Assembly (NCBI GenBank): GCA_003139095.1
Contig: PLHW01000025.1
Location: forward strand, 26,421-62,386
Length of the DNA stretch: 35,966 nt
Reading direction: 5' to 3'
Source of the DNA: Acidobacteriaceae bacterium
Lineage (GTDB): Bacteria; Acidobacteriota; Terriglobia; Terriglobales; Acidobacteriaceae
In this document: positions 24,059 through 30,200 of the stretch, piece by piece
Layout: each line of letters begins with the position of its first letter
Position numbering within the stretch: position 1 is the stretch's first letter
Notes under the pieces: model-generated
The model's database searches: none
What the model was told of the DNA's origin: nothing
Seen by the model: the letters and a program-made list of their open reading frames with translations, nothing else
Program-made: the position numbers and the translations under genes

Positions 24059-25240
24059 TCAAATCACTTCCAGGTCCGCATCGAGCGCGCCCGCCGCCTT
24101 GATGGCCTGCAAAATCGAGATCACGTCGCGCGCGCTTGCCCCCATCCGTTGCAGTCCGCCGACCAATTCCTCGATGCTTGCGCCTTCCGTGATCTCCAGT
24201 CTTTTGGCCGGGCTGTCCTTGGCCTGCACCTCGGTTTGCGGCACCACCTCGGTCGTGCCCCCGGAGAGCGGATTCGGTTGCGAGACCGTATACGTCGTCT
24301 GGATTTCCACCGAAAACCCGCCGTGCAACACCGACACCGGGCCGAGGCGCACGTCCTTGCCCATCACCACCGTTCCCGTGCGCTCGTTCACCACCACCCG
24401 GGCGCGGTAGTGCGCCACGATGGTCAGGTTCTCCACTTTCGCCAGAATTTCCGTCAGATTCTTCAGCCCCGTGCCATCCGGATTCACATCCACCCGTCCG
24501 CCATCGCGCGCCATCGCGACCTCGCGCCCGAACTCCCGGTTGATGGTGTCCGCAATCTGCTTCGCGGTCGAATAATCCGCCTCCCGCAACAGCAGCGACA
24601 CGGGCGTCAGCTGGTTGAAGTCGAACGCGGCCAGGCTGTGTTCGATGTGTCCCCCGGAAGGCACGCGTCCAATCGTCGGATGGTTCATCTGTTTCGACGC
24701 GCCCGCGCCCCCGGCGGCAAAGCCCCCCACCGCCACCGGCCCCTGCGCCGAGGCATACACTTTTCCGTCCGCGCCGTACAGTGGAGTCAATAAGAGCAGC
24801 CCGCCCTCGATGCTTTTCGCGTCGCCAATCGACGACACCGTCACATCCACCACCGTCCCCGGCCGCGCGAACGGCGGCAGGTTCGCCGTCACAAATACCG
24901 CCGCCACATTATTCACCCGCGCCGTGGCCGGAGGAATCTGCGCCCCCATGCGCTGCATGATGTTGGCCAGGGTCTGCGTCGTAAAAATCGTTTGCTGGCT
25001 GTCGCCCGTGCGCGTCAGTCCCACCACCAACCCATATCCGATCAGCGCGTTGTCCCGCACTCCTTCGACCGTCGTCAGGTCCCCGATCTTTACCGCCAGC
25101 CGATCGCTTGCCCCGAGAGCCGGCGCCGCATTCAGCAGGACGTTCAGCAGGACGACCAGCAGGACGCTCGGCAGGACGCTCCCGACAACGATGACCGCCG
25201 CTCTTCCGACTTTCCTCGACGCTGCCATCGCTTCTTCCAT
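24059..25240 (-). CDS. flgI: Flagellar P-ring protein FlgI
   Basis: A 393-residue periplasmic P-ring subunit. A signal peptide (residues 1 to about 44, ending in ALGA) is followed by the highly conserved FlgI body: VEGVRDNALIGYGLVVGLTR, TGDSQQTIFTTQTLANIMQR, and GASIEELVGGLQRMGASARD, then ISILQAIKAAGALDADLEVI at the C terminus. The hydrophobic core of the signal peptide is encoded by 12-bp tandem repeats at 25131-25190. The ATG at 25240 directly follows an in-frame GTG at 25243, so either codon could be used; an ATG at 25228 is also possible. flgH ends 27 nt upstream. Confidence 0.96.
   Translation of the reverse strand: MEEAMAASRKVGRAAVIVVGSVLPSVLLVVLLNVLLNAAPALGASDRLAVKIGDLTTVEGVRDNALIGYGLVVGLTRTGDSQQTIFTTQTLANIMQRMGAQIPPATARVNNVAAVFVTANLPPFARPGTVVDVTVSSIGDAKSIEGGLLLLTPLYGADGKVYASAQGPVAVGGFAAGGAGASKQMNHPTIGRVPSGGHIEHSLAAFDFNQLTPVSLLLREADYSTAKQIADTINREFGREVAMARDGGRVDVNPDGTGLKNLTEILAKVENLTIVAHYRARVVVNERTGTVVMGKDVRLGPVSVLHGGFSVEIQTTYTVSQPNPLSGGTTEVVPQTEVQAKDSPAKRLEITEGASIEELVGGLQRMGASARDVISILQAIKAAGALDADLEVI
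25131..25190. repeat. 12-bp tandem repeat in the flgI signal-peptide region, 4-5 copies
   Basis: Units at 25131, 25143, 25155 and 25167 share CAGCAGGACG or CGGCAGGACG, with a diverged fifth at 25179. They keep the frame and encode the Leu/Val-rich hydrophobic core, so unit changes would alter signal-peptide length by 4 residues. Confidence 0.8.
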
Positions 25241-25267
25241 CACTCTCGTCCCGCCCGCCGCCCGTTC

Positions 25268-26092
25268 CTAAAAATTCAGAATCCGCAAAATCGCCCGCAG
25301 CAGCGGATGCGGCGGCCGCACGCCCTCGGAGATGACCCCCTTGCCCTTGATCTCCAGCTCCAGATCTCCGATCGCATCCGAGGCCACCGTATTGTCCGGC
25401 CCCACGTCGCCCGGCCGCACCACCCCGCGCAAGGTAATCGTCTGCTTTTCGTTGTTCATGTTGATCACGCGCTCGGCTTCGACCACCAGGTTCTGGTTCC
25501 CGAGCACCGCCACCACCCGCCCCGCCAGCGTCGTCGTCAACGACGAGGACGAGTCCGCCGCTCCTTTGCCCGCCAGGGTTTCGGCCGAATGCAGTCCGAG
25601 CAACGTAGCCGCGCCGCCCACCTTCAGTTTTCCCGGCAGCGAATCCACCCCCGAACTCGCACTGAAGGTGCGCGCCGTCGATACGTCGCCCGCATTCGAC
25701 GAGGTCAAATTGTGCGCCACCACAATCGTGACCACATCCCCCACCGCCGCCGCCTTGTAATCCGACCCGAGCGAGGCCATCCGTCCCGAATCCACCCAGC
25801 AGCTCCCGGCCGTCACGGCCGCCGTCGGCAGGGCGCCGCCCTCGCGCGCCACATATTGCGCCAGGCTGTTTTTCGCCTTCGTCTCTTTTCGCGAGACCTT
25901 TGTCGCCCAGGCCTTCGTCGTCCCCAGGCCGCCCGCCGCCAGCCCAAACGCGAGCCCCAGCGCGACGCCGCATACGACGACGCTCGCGGCTCCCGGCCGC
26001 CGCTTCACCCTTCCGCCCGTCGCATCGGTGACGCTTCTTTCCCTGGTTCTTTCCCTAGTTCTTTCCCTCGTTCTTTGCGTTGTTCCCGTCAT
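25268..26092 (-). CDS. flgH: Flagellar L-ring protein FlgH
   Basis: A 274-residue outer-membrane L-ring subunit. The FlgH body is clear: GSCWVDSGRMASLGSDYKAA, VGDVVTIVVAHNLTSSNAGD, and VVAVLGNQNLVVEAERVINM, then LRGVVRPGDVGPDNTV. The N terminus is odd. A basic RTRE repeat (encoded by 12-bp units) precedes a hydrophobic segment ending in KAWA, with no lipobox cysteine at its end, whereas FlgH is usually a lipoprotein. The ATG at 26092 overlaps the flgA stop by 4 nt and marks the start; the same frame stays open further upstream inside flgA, but that is shadow sequence. Confidence 0.93.
   Translation of the reverse strand: MTGTTQRTRERTRERTRERSVTDATGGRVKRRPGAASVVVCGVALGLAFGLAAGGLGTTKAWATKVSRKETKAKNSLAQYVAREGGALPTAAVTAGSCWVDSGRMASLGSDYKAAAVGDVVTIVVAHNLTSSNAGDVSTARTFSASSGVDSLPGKLKVGGAATLLGLHSAETLAGKGAADSSSSLTTTLAGRVVAVLGNQNLVVEAERVINMNNEKQTITLRGVVRPGDVGPDNTVASDAIGDLELEIKGKGVISEGVRPPHPLLRAILRILNF
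26035..26082. repeat. 12-bp tandem repeat at the 5' end of flgH, 4 copies
   Basis: Units at 26035, 26047 and 26059 (TTCTTTCCCTxG) plus a diverged one at 26071 encode RTRERTRERTRE just after the FlgH start codon. Confidence 0.85.
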
Positions 26093-26793
26093 TCCGGCAG
26101 CGCCTCCACCAGCGCCTCGCCCGTTCCCCGCGCCCGTACCCGCGCCCGAAAGACTTTTCCTTCCCCGCCCCGCACCCGGATGATCTCGCCCGGCCCGCCC
26201 TGCTCCAGGCAAATCACCGGCGCCGTCATGCGCAGGCCGCCGCCTGCCAGCACCGCCGTTGCCCGCTCCCCCGCCCGCACCGCGGTCCCCGAAGTGTTCC
26301 TCGCTCCCGCCGCCGCTCCCGTCGTCATCCCTCCTGCCGTCATGCCCCGCCGCCCCGCTTCCATCTGGCATGACGCCGCTTTCGCCCGTTGCCCCACCCG
26401 CACATACGCGAAAAACGGCACGCAGTCGCCCCGCCCGCATTCGAGCCGCACCCGCGCCTGGTCCGCCTCCACGTCCCAGCACACCGACGCCGCATGCAGC
26501 CGCCGCCCCGCCCGCGCCGGCACCCGGTCCGGTAGTTCGATTTCTGCCGCACCCGGCAGTTCCTCTTCCCGATAGCCGCGCGCCCGCAGTTCGCTCGCGA
26601 TCGCCTGCCCCACCTCCGCCGCCGTCACCAGAGACCACCCTCTTGCCGAACCCTGTCTCGAACCCAGCTCCGTACCCTGTCCCAAATCGCGCCCCGGACC
26701 CCGTCCCACTTCCTCCGCGCCATACGCGAGCAGGCCCGCGGCCAGCAGCGCGCCCGAGCCCACGGCAATCACGACGGCGGCGATACGCTTCAT
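26089..26793 (-). CDS. flgA: P-ring assembly chaperone FlgA
   Basis: A 234-residue periplasmic protein that helps assemble the FlgI ring. A signal peptide or N-terminal anchor (MKRIAAVVIAVGSGALLAAG) is followed by a Gly/Arg-rich low-complexity stretch, a diverged middle region, and the C-terminal FlgA/SAF-type domain (VRAGERATAVLAGGGLRMTA, then RVRARGTGEALVEALPE). Identification relies on the C-terminal domain and on its place between flgG and flgH. A Met/Thr/Gly-rich insertion (GMTAGGMTTGAAAG) lies near residues 150-165. Confidence 0.85.
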   Translation of the reverse strand: MKRIAAVVIAVGSGALLAAGLLAYGAEEVGRGPGRDLGQGTELGSRQGSARGWSLVTAAEVGQAIASELRARGYREEELPGAAEIELPDRVPARAGRRLHAASVCWDVEADQARVRLECGRGDCVPFFAYVRVGQRAKAASCQMEAGRRGMTAGGMTTGAAAGARNTSGTAVRAGERATAVLAGGGLRMTAPVICLEQGGPGEIIRVRGGEGKVFRARVRARGTGEALVEALPE

Positions 26794-26804
26794 AACCGGT
26801 TTCC

Positions 26805-26888
26805 AATTTCTGATTTCTTACTTCTAACTTCTAACGTCTAACGTCTTACGTCTTACTTCTTACTTCTTACTTCTGACTTCTGACTTCA
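26805..26888. repeat. Heptanucleotide repeat between flgG and flgA, 12 units
   Basis: Twelve 7-bp units of xACTTCT/xACGTCT type fill almost the whole flgG-flgA spacer. The mixture of TTCT and GTCT variants in blocks suggests unit duplication followed by point change. Confidence 0.88.
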
Positions 26889-26890
26889 CT

Positions 26891-27682
26891 CTATTTCCCC
26901 AAATTGTTAATCAGCTGAAACATCTGGTCCGCCGCCTGCACCACACGCGAGCTGGCCTCATACGAGCGCTGCGCCACGATCATGTTGATGAACTCGTCCA
27001 CTACGCTCACATTCGACTGCTCCAGGTACCCCTGCTCGACCGCCCCCAAACCGTCCGACCCGCCCGGCGTTCCGACCACCGCGTCGCCCGAGGCCGTCGT
27101 CGGCATGAAAATGTTTCCCCCCGCCGCGCTCAGCCCGCCGGCGTTCGGAAACTGCGCCAGCTGAAGGTTTCCCACCGTCTGCGCCGCCGTCTGCCCCGGC
27201 ACCGTCACCGAAACCGTTCCATCCGAGGCGATCGTCACCGTCGTCGCGTTCTGCGGAATCGTGATCGCCGGCTGCAGCGGGTTGCCGTTCGCGGTCACTA
27301 CGTTGCCCTGCGCGTCGGTGTGAAAGCTGCCCGCCCGCGTGTACGCCGTTTCCCCCGACGGCAGCAGCACCTGAAAAAATCCCGAGCCTTCAATCGCGAT
27401 ATCCAGCTGGTTTCCCGTCGCCGTCAGGTCGCCCTGCGTCTGCAATACCTCCGACGCCGCCGACCGCGTTCCGAGCCCGATCTGCAAGCCCGCTGCCACC
27501 GTCGTCTGCTGCGACGCGGCCGCTCCCGGCATGATCACGTTCTGGTAAATCAAATCCTGAAACTGCATGCGGCTGCTGCGAAACCCGGTCGTGCTCGAGT
27601 TCGACAGGTTATTCGCGATCGTGTCCAGATTCGTCTGCTGCGCCTGCATGCCGCTCGCTCCCGTATATAGCGCTCGAAACAT
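26891..27682 (-). CDS. flgG: Flagellar distal rod protein FlgG
   Basis: A 263-residue distal rod subunit with the standard N terminus (MFRALYTGASGMQAQQTNLD, then TIANNLSNSSTTGFRSSR), the LDIAIEGSGFFQV core motif, and the C-terminal helix SNVSVVDEFINMIVAQRSYE, then MFQLINNL. The length is normal for FlgG. AAGGAA precedes the ATG at 27682. It follows flgF, as in many genomes; the spacer contains degenerate CGAAATTTCA repeats. Confidence 0.96.
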   Translation of the reverse strand: MFRALYTGASGMQAQQTNLDTIANNLSNSSTTGFRSSRMQFQDLIYQNVIMPGAAASQQTTVAAGLQIGLGTRSAASEVLQTQGDLTATGNQLDIAIEGSGFFQVLLPSGETAYTRAGSFHTDAQGNVVTANGNPLQPAITIPQNATTVTIASDGTVSVTVPGQTAAQTVGNLQLAQFPNAGGLSAAGGNIFMPTTASGDAVVGTPGGSDGLGAVEQGYLEQSNVSVVDEFINMIVAQRSYEASSRVVQAADQMFQLINNLGK

Positions 27683-27776
27683 TTCCTTCTCCTCGTCTCA
27701 CCGAAATTTCACAGCACCCCGAATTTCACATCGCCGAAATTTCAATTTCAATTCGCCCGCACTTTCCGAAACCCCG

Positions 27777-28529
27777 CTACACTTTCCCCAGCTCGCTCGC
27801 CGCAATGTGGTTGAACTCGCTGTCAAATAAACTCATGGCCCGTCCCAGCATTTCCGCCTCGCGCTGCACTCCGATCAGCTTTACCACCTCCGTAATCGGA
27901 TTCACGTTCGAAGATTCGAGCGTGGCCGGCAAGAGCGTCGCCCCCGGCGCCGCCTGCTCGCTCGCTGCCGGAGCCGACAGCAGCGAGCCGCCCTCCGTCT
28001 TCAAAGCCGTCCCCGCTGGAAAATCCACCAGCCGGATCTGCCCCGCCACCGCCCCGTTCACTGACACCGTGCCGTCCGGGCTTACCGTCGGCTCCCCCGC
28101 CGGCACCAGAATCTTTCTCGATTTCCCCTGCACCACCTGCACTCCCTGCACCCGGTCTCCCGCCGCCGTCACCAGTTCGCCCGCACTCGACACCTGGAAG
28201 CTCCCGTTCCGCGTATAGCGCACTCCTTGCGACGTCTCCACCGCAAAAAAGCCGCTGCCTTCAATCGCCATGTCCAGCGCATTCCCCGTGCTTTTCAAAC
28301 TCCCCGTGCTCAGGTCCAGGTGCGTCCCTTCAAGCACCCCGTAATTATTCGTCGCCAGGTTGACCGCATTCGGCGCCCGCGGATGCGCCAGCGCCAGCGT
28401 CGACTGGAAGGTGGTTTTCTCCCCCCGAAACCCTGCCGTATTCACGTTTGCCAGATTGTGCGCCTCGACTTCCAGCGCCTGGGTCTGCGCCCGCAATCCC
28501 GCGCACGCCGCATAGAATCCACTGTCCAC
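27777..28529 (-). CDS. flgF: Flagellar rod protein FlgF
   Basis: A 250-residue proximal rod protein of the FlgF/FlgG type, with the N-terminal FYAACAGLRAQTQALEVEAH and NLANVNTAGFRGEKTTFQ, the DMAIEGSGFFAVET core, and the C-terminal ESSNVNPITEVVKLIGVQRE. The reading frame extends upstream to 28577, but the GTG at 28529 is preferred because AAGGAGG (28540-28534) lies directly before it. The FlgF/FlgG assignment of the two genes follows order and core sequence and is fairly secure. Confidence 0.92.
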   Translation of the reverse strand: MDSGFYAACAGLRAQTQALEVEAHNLANVNTAGFRGEKTTFQSTLALAHPRAPNAVNLATNNYGVLEGTHLDLSTGSLKSTGNALDMAIEGSGFFAVETSQGVRYTRNGSFQVSSAGELVTAAGDRVQGVQVVQGKSRKILVPAGEPTVSPDGTVSVNGAVAGQIRLVDFPAGTALKTEGGSLLSAPAASEQAAPGATLLPATLESSNVNPITEVVKLIGVQREAEMLGRAMSLFDSEFNHIAASELGKV

Positions 28530-28555
28530 TGGGCCTCCTTGAGGGAGATGTGGAG

Positions 28556-28572
28556 TGCAAGCGCGTGACCAA
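28556..28572 (-). promoter_or_regulatory. Sigma-54-like -24/-12 element upstream of flgF
   Basis: On the minus strand TTGG (28572-28569) and TTGCA (28560-28556) have the GG-N10-GC spacing required by sigma-54 holoenzyme, although the CAC part of the -24 box is shifted. The start would lie near 28545, immediately before the flgF ribosome-binding site. Confidence 0.35.
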
Positions 28573-28742
28573 GTCAAAAAGATTAGGAAATTCTCAAGTG
28601 CCCCAAAACCATCGCGTTACAGCCGGGGCCAGCCAGGCAAGAATTGCAATGTTCTCAGGAACGCGCGGCCCGGTAATGGTTGCCGCACATATCGCGTTGT
28701 CCTCCGGCAAAAGGTGCCGGTTTCAGTCGCTATCGCTTCGCC

Positions 28743-29225
28743 TCAACTGTGCAGTTGCAGCGACACAAACAGCGGTGCTCCCTTAAACTCCATCACCGTC
28801 TCCAGCATCTCCCCATCCGCCAGCGCCCGGAAGCTGTATTCCTCTCCCTTAATCACCGTTGGCACGCTCAACAGACACGATTTCCCCGCCGTCGACAGCT
28901 TGTTCTTGAAATTTCCCGCAATCATGTTGCAGATCTCGCCCAGCGCATCCGATACCTGCTCCTCAGAGTCCGCAATCTCTGCCCCGAGCATGCTCTTCGC
29001 CACTTCCCGCGCCGTCTTTCCGTCGCACGAAAACGTCAGGATCCCGCACAGCGCCCCCGCCAGCCCCACCATCGCCGTGAATCCCGCGCCCGCGCTTTCC
29101 GTCTTTTCCATCGGCTTTACTCGCGTCCCCACCATGATCTCGAATACTTCCTCGGTCGCCAGTTCCAGGATCGGCAGCCAGGTCTCTTCGCGCGAGCGCG
29201 CGATCAATGTCGTATCCGTGCTCAT
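28743..29225 (-). CDS. cheX: CheX-type chemotaxis phosphatase
   Basis: A 160-residue protein of the CheX/CheC-like family, which removes phosphate from CheY-P. The phosphatase signature ExxN appears in GEICNMIAGNFK, and the halves show internal similarity of the CheX fold (GFTAMVGLAGALCGIL and SCLLSVPTVIKGEEY). Its ATG overlaps the cheY stop by 4 nt, so CheY and its likely phosphatase are translationally coupled. The frame reads further upstream through cheY, but that is shadow sequence. Confidence 0.9.
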   Translation of the reverse strand: MSTDTTLIARSREETWLPILELATEEVFEIMVGTRVKPMEKTESAGAGFTAMVGLAGALCGILTFSCDGKTAREVAKSMLGAEIADSEEQVSDALGEICNMIAGNFKNKLSTAGKSCLLSVPTVIKGEEYSFRALADGEMLETVMEFKGAPLFVSLQLHS

Positions 29226-29593
29226 GAGATTTTCCCCACCACCGGCAATACGTGCTCTTTCACCTGATCGGGTGTGAACGGCTTGCGAATATAACCCTTC
29301 GCCCCCGCCGAGAGCGCCTCCACCACGTGGCTCTCGCTGCCCTCCGTCGTGATCATCACCACCGGAATCTTTTTGCCCGTCTCCATCGTCGCCAGCGTCT
29401 TCACAAATTCCAGCCCGTCCATCACCGGCATGTTGATGTCGCACAGGACCAGATCCACCGGCTCTTTCCCGATCACCATCAGCGCCTCCGCCCCGTTCCC
29501 CGCCTCCAGCACGGTCTCCACTTCAATGCCCGCCTGGCGTATCGACCGTTGCACAATCTTGCGCATCACCGACGAGTCGTCGACAATCAGCAC
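29222..29593 (-). CDS. cheY: CheY-type single-domain response regulator
   Basis: A 123-residue receiver domain with the acidic pair D5/D6 (LIVDDSS), phospho-acceptor D52 (LCDINMPVMDG), T82 and K104 (RKPF). It has no output domain, so it should signal by binding the flagellar switch or another partner. The start is a GTG at 29593 after TGAGGAAG. A single-gene phosphorelay with CheX is encoded here; no CheA is in the window. Confidence 0.93.
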   Translation of the reverse strand: MLIVDDSSVMRKIVQRSIRQAGIEVETVLEAGNGAEALMVIGKEPVDLVLCDINMPVMDGLEFVKTLATMETGKKIPVVMITTEGSESHVVEALSAGAKGYIRKPFTPDQVKEHVLPVVGKIS

Positions 29594-29603
29594 CCGAACT
29601 TCC

Positions 29604-29732
29604 TCATTGCATCACCACCATGCGCCCTTCCGAGTCCAGCCGCGAAATCACCCGCCGCTCGTTCCGGCTGTCAAAACTTTCATCGGCAGTCGCCCCTCCC
29701 GGCTTTAAAACCCCCGCGCTGCCCTCCTCCAT
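29604..29732 (-). CDS. Possible 42-residue small protein upstream of cheY
   Basis: The frame starts with an ATG at 29732 preceded by AAAGGGGTGG and ends at a TGA 10 nt before the cheY GTG. The peptide ends RVISRLDSEGRMVVMQ and has mostly G/C third positions, as neighbouring genes do. It matches no family I know. A possible sigma-28-like element lies inside it, so it may instead be leader sequence. Confidence 0.35.
   Translation of the reverse strand: MEEGSAGVLKPGGATADESFDSRNERRVISRLDSEGRMVVMQ
29680..29707 (-). promoter_or_regulatory. Sigma-28-like promoter of cheY-cheX
   Basis: On the minus strand TAAAGCCG (29707-29700), a 12-nt spacer, and GCCGATGA (29687-29680). The core bases agree with FliA promoters, but the spacing is one longer than ideal. 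Expression of cheY-cheX with the late genes would make sense. Confidence 0.4.
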
Positions 29733-29777
29733 CAACCACCCCTTTCCCCCGCCCCCACACTTCATCCCTCACTTCCA

Positions 29778-29833
29778 CCCAGCACTTCAATCCCAGCACT
29801 TCAATCCCAGCTCTTCAATCCCAGCTCTTCAAT
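29778..29833. repeat. 14-bp tandem repeat upstream of cheY, 4 copies
   Basis: Exact units CCCAGCACTTCAAT at 29778 and 29792, then CCCAGCTCTTCAAT at 29806 and 29820. The paired variants point to duplication of a single unit followed by duplication after one change. Confidence 0.9.
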
Positions 29834-30120
29834 CAATGTGCACCATTCTGCATCGCCTTCCCCTTCCAAAACCCGCGCCCCGCGCCCGCCGCGCCCCTCC
29901 AACCCAACTTAACTTACTGACAGCTCGGGGCTTCCCCAACCCCTCCCCATTTCCGTCCCGCCCTTGCCATTTTGGTTCCGCAAATGCTCTCTCCTCCTGT
30001 AGCGAAGAGGCCGCAACCTTTGAAACACACCATTCAAATTTCTCCACCTCTCACCGTTCGTTTCTTCCCCGGAAGCGGCGCCCAACTCTCTACCCTCTGA
30101 TTCCCGCCAATTTGCCTCTT

Positions 30121-30156
30121 TAAAAAGGGTGGCCCCACGAGGGGCCGCTTTTTTTT
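30121..30156. terminator. Strong bidirectional terminator-like hairpin in a divergent region
   Basis: GGCCCC (30131-30136), ACGA, GGGGCC (30141-30146), with the stem extended by a wobble pair, is followed on the plus strand by eight T residues (30149-30156). On the minus strand a run of five T follows after ACCC. It has all the marks of an intrinsic terminator, but both neighbouring genes point away from it. Confidence 0.7.
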
Positions 30157-30200
30157 GCTCCCCGCACTCCTGTACACTCGAAACTTCTCCGACTACCAAA

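Larger units (their letters stand above)
29733..30200. other. Divergent spacer between cheY and the TldD-like gene
   Basis: About 470 bp with no convincing gene. It holds the 14-bp repeat at 29778-29833, a pyrimidine-rich stretch, and the strong hairpin with T runs at 30121-30156. A TACACT hexamer at 30173 may be a -10 element for the TldD-like gene, but no clear -35 accompanies it. Confidence 0.5.

Noticed and set aside
26093-26806. Upstream extension of the flgH frame
   Set aside because: Gly/Arg-rich shadow of flgA; the ATG at 26092 overlapping the flgA stop is the credible start.
28704-28720. CCGGCA/TGCCGG hairpin after cheX
   Set aside because: Only 6 bp and no T run in the cheX direction; also tested as a sigma-54 site, but the GG to GC spacing is 8 rather than 10.
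29829-30047. 72-residue minus-strand ORF in the cheY-TldD spacer
   Set aside because: No ribosome-binding site, low-complexity Gly/Arg end and no operon context.
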